The notes under the pieces were generated by a model, which searched no databases, was not told the origin of the DNA, and saw nothing but the letters and a program-made list of their open reading frames with translations. The position numbers were made by a program, and so were the translations under genes. From Saccoglossus kowalevskii (taxonomy: Eukaryota > Hemichordata > Enteropneusta > Harrimaniidae), in the NCBI RefSeq assembly GCF_000003605.2, contig NW_003144206.1, positions 1 through 43,515 of the forward strand: a DNA stretch of 43,515 nt, read 5' to 3'. This document shows, piece by piece, positions 12,840 to 26,983 of the stretch. Numbering within the stretch: position 1 is the stretch's first letter; the number at the start of each line of letters is the position of its first letter.

Positions 12840-14664
12840 TTACACCATTTACACCAGCACCATTTACACAGATTACACTATAAGAGTGCCATTTACAGAT
12901 TACACTATAAGAGTGCCATTTACGCCAAGATCACTATTTACACTATGGTTACACTATAAGAGCACCATTTACACAGATTACACTATAAGAGTGCCATTTA
13001 CACCAAGATCACTATTTACACTATGGTTGCACTATAAGAGCACCATTTACACAGATTACACTATAAGAGTGCCATTTACACCAAGATCACTATTTACATT
13101 ATGATTACACTATAAGAGCACCATTTACACAGATTACACTATAGGAGTGCCATTTACGCCAAGATCACTATTTACACTATGATTACACTATAAGAGTGCC
13201 ATTTACACAGATTACACTATAAGAGTGCCATTTACACTATGGTTACACTATAAGAGCACCATTTACACAGATTACACTATAAGAGTGCCATTTATACAGA
13301 TGACACTATAAGAGTGCCATTTACAGCAAGATCACTATTTACACTATGATTACACTATAAGAGCACCATTTACACAGATTACACTACAAGAGTGCCATTT
13401 ACAGATTACACTATAAGAGTGCCATTTACAGCAAGATCACTATTTACACTATGGTTACACTATAAGAGCACCATTTACACAGATTACACTATAAGACTGC
13501 CATTTACGCCAAGATCACTATTTACACTATGGTTACACTATAAGAGCACCATTTACACAGATTACACTATAAGAGTGCCATTTACAGCAAGATCACTATT
13601 TACATTATGGTTACACTATAAGAGCACCATTTACACAGATTACACTATAAGAGCGCCATTTACAGCAAGATCACTATTTACACTATGGTTACACTATAAG
13701 AGCACCATTTACACAGATTACACTATAAGAGTGCCATTTACGCCAAGATCACCATTTACACTATGGTTATACTATAAGAGCACCATTTACACAGATTACA
13801 CTATAAGAGTGCCATTTACAGATTACACTATAAGAGTGCCATTTACGCCAAGATCACTATTTACACTATGGTTACACTATAAGAGCACCATTTACACAGA
13901 TTACACTATAAGAGTGCCATTTACACAGATTACACTATAAGAGTGCCATTTACAGATTACACTATAAGAGTGCCATTTACAGCAAGATCACTATTTACAC
14001 TATTGTTACACTATAAGAGCACCATTTACACAGATTACACTATAAGAGTGCCATTTACGCCAAGATCACTATTTACACTATGGTTACACTATAAGAGCAC
14101 CATTTACACAGATTACACTATAAGAGTGCCATTTACGCCAAGATCACTATTTACATTATGGTTTACACTATAAGAGCACCATTTACACAGATTACACTAT
14201 AAGAGCGCCATTTACAGCAAGATCACTATTTACACTATGGTTACACTATAAGAGCACCATTTACACAGATTACACTATAAGAGTGCCATTTACGTCAAGA
14301 TCACCATTTACACTATGGTTATACTATAAGAGCACCATTTACACAGATTACACTATAAGAGTGCCATTTACAGATTACACTATAAGAGTGCCATTTACGC
14401 CAAGATCACTATTTACACTATGGTTACACTATAAGAGCACCATTTACACAGATTACACTATAAGAGTGCCATTTACACAGATTACACTATAAGAGTGCCA
14501 TTTACAGATTACACTATAAGAGTGCCATTTACAGCAAGATCACTATTTACACTATGGTTACACTATAAGAGCACCATTTACACAGATTACACTATAAGAG
14601 TGCCATTTACACAGATTACACTATAAGAGTGCCATTTACGCCAAGATCACTATTTACACTATGG
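12840..14664 (+). repeat. M-delimited HOR block, 1825 bp
   Basis: G lies 454 bp after M (13294). Contains the 12871-13591 copy of 1330-2050. Other marks: CTATTGTTAC near 14002, a one-base insertion TGGTTTACAC near 14160, and TACGTCAAG near 14292. CTATTGTTAC and TACGTCAAG recur near 34353 and 34642. Confidence 0.82.
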
Positions 14665-16046
14665 TTACACCATTTACACCAGCACCATTTACACAGATTA
14701 CACTATAAGAGTGCCATTTACAGATTACACTATAAGAGTGCCATTTACGCCAAGATCACTATTTACACTATGGTTACACTATAAGAGCACCATTTACACA
14801 GATTACACTATAAGAGTGCCATTTACACCAAGATCACTATTTACACTATGGTTGCACTATAAGAGCACCATTTACACAGATTACACTATAAGAGTGCCAT
14901 TTACACCAAGATCACTATTTACATTATGATTACACTATAAGAGCACCATTTACACAGATTACACTATAGGAGTGCCATTTACGCCAAGATCACTATTTAC
15001 ACTATGATTACACTATAAGAGTGCCATTTACACAGATTACACTATAAGAGTGCCATTTACACTATGGTTACACTATAAGAGCACCATTTACACAGATTAC
15101 ACTATAAGAGTGCCATTTATACAGATGACACTATAAGAGTGCCATTTACAGCAAGATCACTATTTACACTATGGTTACACTATAAGAGCACCATTTACAC
15201 AGATTACACTATAAGAGTGCCATTTACAGATTACACTATAAGAGTGCCATTTACAGCAAGATCACTATTTACACTATGGTTACACTATAAGAGCACCATT
15301 TACACAGATTACACTATAAGAGTGCCATTTACGCCAAGATCACTATTTACATTATGGTTACACTATAAGAGCACCATTTACACAGATTACACTATAAGAG
15401 CGCCATTTACAGCAAGATCACTATTTACACTATGGTTACACTATAAGAGCACCATTTACACAGATTACACTATAAGAGTGCCATTTACGCCAAGATCACC
15501 ATTTACACTATGGTTATACTATAAGAGCACCATTTACACAGATTACACTATAAGAGTGCCATTTACGCCAAGATCACCATTTACACTATGGTTATACTAT
15601 AAGAGCACCATTTACACAGATTACACTATAAGAGTGCCATTTACAGATTACACTATAAGAGTGCCATTTACGCCAAGATCACTATTTACACTATGGTTAC
15701 ACTATAAGAGCACCATTTACACAGATTACACTATAAGAGTGCCATTTACACAGATTACACTATAAGAGTGCCATTTACGCCAAGATCACTATTTACACTA
15801 TGGTTACACTATAAGAGCACCATTTACACAAATTACACTATAAGAGTGCCATTTACACAGATTACACTATAAGAGCACCATTTACACAGATTACACTATA
15901 AGAGTGCCATTTACAGCAAGATCACTATTTACACTATGGTTACACTATAAGAGCACCATTTACACAGATTACACTATAAGAGCACCATTTACACAGATTA
16001 CACTATAAGAGTGCCATTTACGCCAAGATCACTATTTTCACTATGG
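14665..16046 (+). repeat. M-delimited HOR block, 1382 bp (complete HOR)
   Basis: M to G is 454 bp (15119) and G to next M is 928 bp. It carries two consecutive 78-bp units of the GATCACC/GGTTATAC subtype (about 15481-15640) where most other blocks have one. A good reference HOR; 36448-37829 has the same spacings. Confidence 0.85.
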
Positions 16047-16432
16047 TTACACCATTTACACCAGCACCATTTACACAGATTACACTATAAGAGTGGCATT
16101 TACAGATTACACTATAAGAGTGGCATTTACGCCAAGATCACTATTTACACTATGGTTACACTATAAGAGCACTATTTACACAGATTGCACTATAAAGAGT
16201 GCCATTTACACCAAGATCACTATTTACACTATGGTTGCACTATAAGAGTGCCATTTACACAGATTACACTATAAGAGTGCCATTTAGAGCAAGATCACTA
16301 TTTACACTATGGTTGCACTATAAGAGCACCATTTACACAGATTACACTATAAGAGTGCCATTTACAGCAAGATCACTATTTACACTATGGTTACACTATA
16401 AGAGCACCATTTACACAGATTACACTATAAGA

Positions 16433-16988
16433 GTGCCATTTACACCAAGATCACTATTTACAATATGGTTACACTATAAGAGCACCATTTACACAGATTA
16501 CACTATAAGAGTGCCAAGATCACTATTTACACTATGGTTACACTATAAGAGTGCCAAGATCACCATTTACACAGATTACACTATAAGAGTGCCATTTACA
16601 CAGATTACACTATAAGAGTGCCATTTACACCAAGATCACTATTTACACTATGATTACACTAAGAGTGCCATTTACACAGATTACACTATAAGAGTGCCAT
16701 TTACACTATGGTTACACTATAAGAGCACCATTTACACAGATTACACTATAAGAGTGCCATTTACGCCAAGATCACTATTTACACTATGGTTACACTATCA
16801 GAGCACCATTTACACAGATTACACTATAAGAGTGCCATTTACACAGATTACACTATAAGAGTGCCATTTATACAGATTACACTATCAGAGTGCCATTTAC
16901 AGCAAGATCACTATTTACACTATGGTTACACTATAAGAGCACCATTTACACAGATTACACTTTAAGAGTGCCATTTACAGATTACACT
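16433..16988 (+). repeat. Type-II HOR block, copy 5
   Basis: Markers GTGCCAAGATC 16511, CACTAAG 16657 and ACACTTT 16957 lie at +5007 from copy 4. It is the last type-II copy in the window. Confidence 0.85.
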
Positions 16989-17012
16989 ATATGAGTGCCA
17001 TTTACGCCAAGA

Positions 17013-17858
17013 TCACTATATACACTATGGTTACACTGTAAGAGCACCATTTACACTGATTACACTATAAGAGTGCCATTTACGCCAAGATCACTATTTA
17101 CACTATGGTTACACTATAAGAGCACCATTTACACAGATTACACTATAAGAATGCTATTTACAGATTACACTATAAGAGTGCCATTTACGCCAAGATCACT
17201 ATTTACACTATGGTTACACTATAAGAGCACCATTTACACAGATTACACTATAAGAGTGCCATTTACGCCAAAATCACTATTTACATTATGGTTACACTAT
17301 AAGAGCACCATTTACACAGATTACACTATAAGAGCGCCATTTACAGCAAGATCACTATTTACACTATGGTTACACTATAAGAGCACCATTTACACAGATT
17401 ACACTATAAGAGTGCCATTTACGCCAAGATCACTATTTACACTATGGTTACACTATAAGAGCACTATTTACGCAGATTACACTATAAGAGTGCGATTTAC
17501 ACAGATTACACTATAAGAGTGCCATTTAGAGCAAGATCACTATATACACTATGGTTACACTATAAGAGCACCATTTACACAGATTACACTATAAGAGTGC
17601 CATTTACGCCAAGATCACTATTTACATTATGGTTACACTATATGAGCACCATTTACACAGATTACACTATAAGAGTGCCATTTACAGATTACACTATAAG
17701 AGTGCTATTTACGCCAAGATCACTATTTACACTATGGTTACACTATAAGAGCACCATTTACACAGATTACACTATAAGAGTGCCATTTACAGCAAGATCA
17801 CTATTTACACTATGGTTACACTATAAGAGCACCATTTACACAGATTACACTATAAGAG
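17013..17858 (+). repeat. Duplicate of 10140-10985
   Basis: See the partner segment; offset 6873. Private changes include AAGAATGCTATTT near 17150 and CTATATGAGC near 17640. Confidence 0.82.
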
Positions 17859-18661
17859 TGCCATTTACACCAAGATCACCATTTACACTATGGTTGCACT
17901 ATAAGAGCACCATTTACACAGATTACACTATAAGAGTGCCATTTACAGCAAGATCACTATTTACACTATGGTTGCACTATAAGAGCACCATTTACACAGA
18001 TTACACTATAAGAGTGCCATTTACAGCAAGATCACTATTTACACTATGGTTACACTATAAGAGCACCATTTACACAGATTACACTATAAGAGTGCCATTT
18101 ACACCAAGATCACTATTTACAATATGGTTACACTATAAGAGCACCATTTACACAGATTACACTATAAGTAGTGCCATTTACGCCAAGATCACCATTTACA
18201 CTATGGTTATACTATAAGAGCACCATTTACACAGACTACACTATAAGAGTGCCATTTACAGATTACACTATAAGAGTGCCATTTACGCCACGACCACTAT
18301 TTACACTATGGTTACACTATAAGAGCACCAGTTACACAGATTACACTATAAGAGTGCCATTTACACAGATTACACTATAAGAGTGCCATTTACGCCAAGA
18401 TCACTATTTACACTATGGTTACACTATAAGAGCACCATTTACACAGATTACACTATAAGAGCACCATTTACACAGATTACACTATAAGAGCACCATTTAC
18501 ACAGATTACACTATAAGAGTGCCATTTACAGCAAGATCACTATTTACACTATGGTTACACTATAAGAGCACCATTTACACAGATTACACTATAAGAGCAC
18601 CATTTACACAGATTACACTATAAGAGTGCCATTTACGCCAAGATCACTATTTACACTATGG

Positions 18662-21265
18662 TTACACTATTTACACCAGCACCATTTACACAGATTACAC
18701 TATAAGAGTGCCATTTACAGATTACACTATAAGAGTGCCATTTACGCCAAGATCACTATTTACACCATGGTTACGCTATAAGAGCACCATTTACACAGAT
18801 TACACTATAAGAGTGCCATTTACACCAAGATCACTATTTACACTATGGTTGCACTATAAGAGCACCATTTACACAGATTACACTATAAGAGTGCCATTTA
18901 CACCAAGATCACTATTTACACTATGATTACACTATAAGAGCACCATTTACACAGATTACACTATAAGAGTGCCATTTACGCCAAGATCACTATTTACACT
19001 ATGATTACACTATAAGAGTGCCATTTACACAGATTACACTATAAGAGTGCCATTCACACTATGGTTACACTATAAGAGCACCATTTACACAGATTACACT
19101 ATAAGAGTGCCATTTATACAGATGACACTATAAGAGTGCCATTTACAGCAAGATCACTATTTACACTATGGTTACACTATAAGAGCACCATTTACACAGA
19201 TTACACTATAAGAGTGCCATTTACAGATTACACTATAAGAGTGCCATTTACAGCAAGATCACTATTTACACTATGGTTACACTATAAGAGCACCATTTAC
19301 ACAGATTACACTATAAGAGTGCCATTTACGCCAAGATCACTATTTACACTATGGTTACACTATAAGAGCACCATTTACACAGATTACACTATAAGAGTGC
19401 CATTTACGCCAAGATCACTATTTACATTATGGTTACACTATAAGAGCACCATTTACACAGATTACACTATAAGAGCGCAATTTACAGCAAGATCACTATT
19501 TACACTATGGTTATACTATAAGAGCACCATTTACACAGATTACACTATAAGAGTGCCATTTACAGATTACACTATAAGAGTGCCATTTACGCCAAGATCA
19601 CTATTTACACTATGGTTACACTATAAGAGCACCATTTACACAGATTACACTATAAGAGTGCCATTTACACCAAGAATCACTATTTACAATATGGTTACAC
19701 TATAAGAACACCATTTACACAGATTACACTATAAGAGTGCCATTTACGCCAAGATCACTATTTACACTATTGGTTACACTATAAGAGCACCATTTACACA
19801 GATTACACTATAAGAGTGCTATTTACAGATTACACTATAAGAGTGCCATTTACGCCAAGATCACTATTTACACCATGGTTACACTATAAGAGCACCATTT
19901 ACACAGATTACACTATAAGAGTGCCATTTACGCCAAAATCACTATTTACATTATGGTTACACTATAAGAGCACCATTTACACAGATTACACTATAAGAGC
20001 GCCATTTACAGCAAGATCACTATTTACACTATGGTTACACTATAAGAGCAACATTTACACAGATTACACTATAAGAGTGCTATTTACAGATTACACTATA
20101 AGAGTGCCATTTACGCCAAGATCACTATTTACACTATGGTTACACTATAAGAGCACCATTTACACAGATTACACTATAAGAGTGCCATTTACGCCAAGAT
20201 CACTATTTACATTATGGTTACACTCTAAGAGCACCATTTACACAGATTACACTATAAGAGTGCCATTTACAGCAAGATCACTATTTACACTATGGTTACA
20301 CTATAAGAGCACCATTTACACAGATTACACTATAAGAGTGCCATTTACGCCAATATCACTATTTACACTATGGTTACACTATAAGAGCACCATTTACGCA
20401 GATTACACTATAAGAGTGCCATTTACACAGATTACACTATAAGAGTGCCATTTAGAGCAAGATCACTATTTGCACTATGGTTACACTATAAGAGCACCAT
20501 TTACACAGATTACACTATAAGAGTGCCATTTACGCCAAGATCACTATTTACATTATGGTTACACTATAAGAGCACCGTTTACACAGATTACACTATAAGA
20601 GTGCCATTTACAGATTGCACTATAAGAGTGCCATTTACGCCAAGATCACTATTTACACTATGGTTGCACTATAAGAGCACCATTTACACAGATTACACTA
20701 TAAGAGTGCCATTTACAGCAAGATCACTATTTACACTATGGTTACACTATAAGAGCACCATTTACACAGATTACACTATAAGAGTGCCATTTACGCCAAG
20801 ATCACTATTTACACTATGGTTACACTATAAGAGCACCATTTACACAGATTACACTATAAGAGTGCCATTTACACCAAGATCACTATTTACATTATGGTTA
20901 CACTATAAGAGCACCATTTACACAGATTACACTATAAGAGCGCCATTTACAGCAAGATCACTATTTACACTATGGTTACACTATAAGAGCACCATTTACA
21001 CAGATTACACTATAAGAGTGCCATTTACGCCAAGATCACCATTTACACTATGGTTATACTATAAGAGCACCATTTACACAGATTACACTATAAGAGTGCC
21101 ATTTACAGATTACACTATCAGAGTGCCATTTACGCCAAGATCACTATTTACACTATGGTTACACTATAAGAGCACCATTTACACAGATTACACTATAAGA
21201 GTGCCATTTACACAGATTACACTATAAGAGTGCCATTTACGCCAAGATCACTATTTACACTATGG
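18662..21265 (+). repeat. M-delimited HOR block, 2604 bp
   Basis: The M junction has one C-to-T change. G lies 454 bp after M (19116). CACCATGG occurs at 18763 and 19871. Most of its right half is the long-range copy of 2864-3903. One-base insertions occur near 19675 (AAGAATCAC) and 19771 (CTATTGG). Confidence 0.82.
19772..20811 (+). repeat. Duplicate of 2864-3903
   Basis: Offset 16908 with all ordered markers conserved. This copy keeps the GCCATTTAGAGC unit (20445) that the 1-807 copy lacks. Confidence 0.85.
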
Positions 21266-23182
21266 TTACACCATTTACACCAGCACCATTTACACAGATT
21301 ACACTATAAGAGTGCCATTTACAGATTACACTATAAGAGTGCCATTTACGCCAAGATCACTATTTACACTATGGTTACACTATAAGAGCACCATTTACAC
21401 AGATTACACTATAAGAGTGCCATTTACACCAAGATCACTATTTACACTATGGTTACACTATAAGAGCACCATTTACACAGATTACACTATAAGAGTGCTA
21501 TTTACACCAAGATCACTATTTACACTATGGTTGCACTATAAGAGCACCATTTACACAGATTACACTATAGGAGGGCCATTTACGCCAAGATCACTATTTA
21601 CACTATGATTACACTATTAGAGTGCCATTTACACAGATTACACTATAAGAGTGCCATTTACACTATGGTTACACTATAAGAGCACCATTTACACAGATTA
21701 CACTATAAGAGTGCCATTTATACAGATGACACTATAAGAGTGCCATTTACAGCAAGATCACTATTTACACTATGGTTACACTATAAGAGCACCATTTACA
21801 CAGATTACACTATAAGAGTGCCATTTACAGATTACACTATAAGAGTGCCATTTACACCAAGATCACCATTTACACTATGGTTGCACTATAAGAGCACCAT
21901 TTACACAGATTACACTATAAGAGTGCCATTTACAGCAAGATCACTATTTACACTATGATTACACTATAAGAGCACCATTTACACAGATTACACTATAGGA
22001 GTGCCATTTACGCCAAGATCACTATTTACACTATGATTACACTATTAGAGTGCCATTTACACAGATTACACTATAAGAGTGCCATTTACACTATGGTTAC
22101 ACTATAAGAGCACCATTTACACAGATTACACTATAAGAGTGCCATTTATACAGATGACACTATAAGAGTGCCATTTACAGCAAGATCACTATTTACACTA
22201 TGGTTACACTATAAGAGCACCATTTACACAGATTACACTATAAGAGTGCCATTTACAGATTACACTATAAGAGTGCCATTTACAGCAAGATCACTATTTA
22301 CACTATGGTTACACTATAAGAGCACCATTTACACAGATTACACTATAAGAGTGCCATTTACGCCAAGATCACTATTTACACTATGGTTACACTATAAGAG
22401 CACCATTTACACAGATTACACTATAAGAGTGCCATTTACGCCAAGATCACTATTTACATTATGGTTACACTATAAGAGCACCATTTACACAGATTACACT
22501 ATAAGAGCGCCATTTACAGCAAGATCACTATTTACACTATGGTTACACTATAAGAGTACCATTTACACAGATTACACTATAAGAGTGCCATTTACGCCAA
22601 GATCACTATTTACATTATGGTTACACTATAAGAGCACCATTTACACAGATTACATTATAAGAGCACCATTTACACAGATTACACTATAAGAGTGCCATTT
22701 ACGCCAAGATCACCATTTACACTATGGTTATACTATAAGAGCACCATTTACACAGATTACACTATAAGAGTGCCATTTACAGATTACACTATAAGAGTGC
22801 CATTTACGCCAAGATCACTATTTACACTATGGTTACACTATAAGAGCACCATTTACACAGATTACACTATAACAGTGCCATTTACACAGATTACACTATA
22901 AGAGTGCCATTTACGCCAAGATCACTATTTACACTATGGTTACACTATAAGAGCACCATTTACACAGATTACACTATAAGAGTGCCATTTACACAGATTA
23001 CACTATAAGAGCACCATTTACACAGATTACACTATAAGAGTGCCATTTACAGCAAGATCACTATTTACACTATGTTTACACTATAAGAGCACCATTTACA
23101 CAGATTACACTATAAGAGCACCATTTACACAGATTACACTATAAGAGTGCCATTTACGCCAAGATCACTATTTACACTATGG
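21266..23182 (+). repeat. M-delimited HOR block, 1917 bp, with two G variants
   Basis: G occurs at 21720 (454 bp after M) and again at 22148, indicating an internal duplication of 428 bp that carried G with it; CTATTAGAG recurs with the same spacing. The right part introduces ATAACAGTGCC (22871) and CTATGTTTACAC (23073), shared with the next two blocks. Confidence 0.8.
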
Positions 23183-24486
23183 TTACACCATTTACACCAG
23201 CACCATTTACACAGATTACACTATAAGAGTGCCATTTACAGATTACACTATAAGAGTGCCATTTACGCCAAGATCACTATTTACACTATGGTTACACTAT
23301 AAGAGCACCATTTACACAGATTACACTATAAGAGTGCCATTTACACCAAGATCACTATTTACACTATGGTTACACTATAAGAGCACCATTTACACAGATT
23401 ACACTATAAGAGTGCCATTTACGCCAAGATCACTATTTACACTATGATTACACTATAAGAGTGCCATTTACACAGATTACACTATAAGAGTGCCATTTAC
23501 ACTATGGTTACACTATAAGAGCACCATTTACACAGATTACACTATAAGAGTGCCATTTATACAGATGACACTATAAGAGTGCCATTTACAGCAAGATCAC
23601 TATTTACACTATGGTTACACTATAAGAGCACCATTTACACAGATTACACTATAAGAGTGCCATTTACAGATTACACTATAAGAGTGCCATTTACAGCAAG
23701 ATCACTATTTACACTATGGTTACACTATAAGAGCACCATTTACACAGATTACACTATAAGAGTGCCATTTACGCCAAGATCACTATTTACATTATGGTTA
23801 CACTATAAGAGCACCATTTACACAGATTACACTATAAGAGTGCCATTTACGCCAAGATCACTATTTACATTATGGTTACACTATAAGAGAACCATTTACA
23901 CAGATTACACTATAAGAGCGCCATTTACAGCAAGATCACTATTTACACTATGGTTACACTATAAGAGCACCATTTACACAGATTACACTATAAGAGTGCC
24001 ATTTACGCCAAGATCACCATTTACACTATGGTTATACTATAAGAGCACCATTTACACAGATTACACTATAAGAGTGCCATTTACAGATTACACTATAAGA
24101 GTGCCATTTACGCCAAGATCACTATTTACACTATGGTTACACTATAAGAGCACCATTTACACAGATTACACTATAACAGTGCCATTTACACAGATTACAC
24201 TATAAGAGTGCCATTTACGCCAAGATCACTATTTACACTGTGGTTACACTATAAGAGCACCATTTACACAGATTACACTATAAGAGTGCCATTTACACAG
24301 ATTACACTATAAGAGCACCATTTACACAGATTACACTATAAGAGTGCCATTTACAGCAAGATCACTATTTACACTATGTTTACACTATAAGAGCACCATT
24401 TACACAGATTACACTATAAGAGCACCATTTACACAGATTACACTATAAGAGTGCCATTTACGCCAAGATCACTATTTACACTATGG
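23183..24486 (+). repeat. M-delimited HOR block, 1304 bp
   Basis: M to G is 376 bp (23559) and G to next M is 928 bp. It repeats AACAGTG (24175) and TGTTTACA (24377) exactly 1304 bp after their positions in the previous block. Confidence 0.87.
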
Positions 24487-25757
24487 TTACACCATTTACA
24501 CCAGCACCATTTACACAGATTACACTATAAGAGTGCCATTTACAGATTACACTATAAGAGTGCCATTTACAGCAAGATCACTATTTACACTATGGTTACA
24601 CTATAAGAGCACCATTTACACAGATTACACTATAAGAGTGCCATTTACGCCAAGATCACTATTTACACTATGGTTACACTATAAGAGCACCATTTACACA
24701 GATTACACTATAAGAGTGCCATTTACGCCAAGATCACTATTTACATTATGGTTACACTATAAGAGCACCATTTACACAGATTACACTATAAGAGCGCAAT
24801 TTACAGCAAGATCACTATTTACACTATGGTTATACTATAAGAGCACCATTTACACAGATTACACTATAAGAGTGCCATTTACAGATTACACTATAAGAGT
24901 GCCATTTACGCCAAGATCACTATTTACACTATGGTTACACTATAAGAGCACCATTTACACAGATTACACTATAAGAGTGCCATTTATACAGATTACACTA
25001 TAAGAGTGCCATTTACAGATTACACTATAAGAGTGCCATTTACAGCAAGATCACTATTTACACTATGGTTACACTATAAGAGCACCATTTACACAGATTA
25101 CACTATAAGAGTGCCATTTACGCCAAGATCACTATTTACATTATGGTTACACTATAAGAGAACCATTTACACAGATTACACTATAAGAGCGCCATTTACA
25201 GCAAGATCACTATTTACACTATGGTTACACTATAAGAGCACCATTTACACAGATTACACTATAAGAGTGCCATTTACGCCAAGATCACCATTTACACTAT
25301 GGTTATACTATAAGAGCACCATTTACACAGATTACACTATAAGAGTGCCATTTACAGATTACACTATAAGAGTGCCATTTACGCCAAGATCACTATTTAC
25401 ACTATGGTTACACTATAAGAGCACCATTTACACAGATTACACTATAACAGTGCCATTTACACAGATTACACTATAAGAGTGCCATTTACGCCAAGATCAC
25501 TATTTACACTATGGTTACACTATAAGAGCACCATTTACACAGATTACACTATAAGAGTGCCATTTACACAGATTACACTATAAGAGCACCATTTACACAG
25601 ATTACACTATAAGAGTGCCATTTACAGCAAGATCACTATTTACACTATGTTTACACTATAAGAGCACCATTTACACAGATTACACTATAAGAGCACCATT
25701 TACACAGATTACACTATAAGAGTGCCATTTACGCCAAGATCACTATTTACACTATGG
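24487..25757 (+). repeat. M-delimited HOR block, 1271 bp, lacking G
   Basis: AACAGTG (25446) and TGTTTACA (25648) recur 1271 bp after the previous pair. The G-bearing region is replaced by a second GCGCAATTT/ATACAGATTAC-type segment. 42069 onward closely resembles it with one extra 78-bp unit. Confidence 0.83.
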
Positions 25758-26983
25758 TTACACCATTTACACCAGCACCATTTACACAGATTACACTATA
25801 AGAGTGCCATTTACAGATTACACTATAAGAGTGCCATTTACGCCAAGATCACTATTTACACTATGGTTACACTATAAGAGCACCATTTACACAGATTACA
25901 CTATAAGAGTGCCATTTACACCAAGATCACTATTTACACTATGGTTACACTATAAGAGCACCATTTACACAGATTACACTATAAGAGTGCCATTTACGCC
26001 AAGATCACTATTTACACTATGATTACACTATAAGAGTGCCATTTACACAGATTACACTATAAGAGTGCCATTTACACTATGGTTACACTATAAGAGCACC
26101 ATTTACACAGATTACACTATAAGAGTGCCATTTATACAGATGACACTATAAGAGTGCCATTTACAGCAAGATCACTATTTACACTATGGTTACACTATAA
26201 GAGCACCATTTACACAGATTACACTATAAGAGTGCCATTTACAGATTACACTATAAGAGTGCCATTTACAGCAAGATCACTATTTACACTATGGTTACAC
26301 TATAAGAGCACCATTTACACAGATTACACTATAAGAGTGCCATTTACGCCAAGATCACTATTTACATTATGGTTACACTATAAGAGCACTATTTACACAG
26401 ATTACACTATAAGAGCGCCATTTACAGCAAGATCACTATTTACACTATGGTTACACTATAAGAGCACCATTTACACAGATTACACTATAAGAGTGCCATT
26501 TACGCCAAGATCACCATTTACACTATGGTTATACTATAAGAGCACCATTTACACAGATTACACTATAAGAGTGCCATTTACAGATTACACTATAAGAGTG
26601 CCATTTACGCCACGATCACTATTTACACTATGGTTACACTATAAGAGCACCAGTTACACAGATTACACTATAAGAGTGCCATTTACACAGATTACACTAT
26701 AAGAGTGCCATTTACGCCAAGATCACTATTTACACTATGGTTACACTATAAGAGCACCATTTACACAGATTACACTATAAGAGTGCCATTTACACAGATT
26801 ACACTATAAGAGCACCATTTACACAGATTACACTATAAGAGTGCCATTTACAGCAAGATCACTATTTACACTATGGTTACACTATAAGAGCACCATTTAC
26901 ACAGATTACACTATAAGAGCACCATTTACACAGATTACACTATAAGAGTGCCATTTACGCCAAGATCACTATTTACACTATGG
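25758..26983 (+). repeat. M-delimited HOR block, 1226 bp
   Basis: M to G is 376 bp (26134), G to next M is 850 bp. It is the shortest block with complete M/G layout, one 78-bp unit shorter than 23183-24486. It has CCACGATCAC and CACCAGTTACAC, also seen at 18.3 kb. Confidence 0.85.

Larger units (their letters stand above)
16047..18661 (+). repeat. M-delimited HOR block, 2615 bp
   Basis: Holds type-II copy 5 and the 17013-17858 duplicate. Near 18165 an extra T gives CTATAAGTAGTGCC, followed by several unusual substitutions (CAGACTACAC, CCACGACCAC, CACCAGTTACAC) up to about 18335. No G variant. Confidence 0.8.

Noticed and set aside
16047..18661. Treating the 2604, 2611 and 2615 bp M-blocks as one conserved long HOR
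   Set aside because: Their lengths are similar but their contents differ: two carry a type-II copy, one carries the 2864-3903 duplicate, and G positions disagree. The similarity in length looks coincidental.
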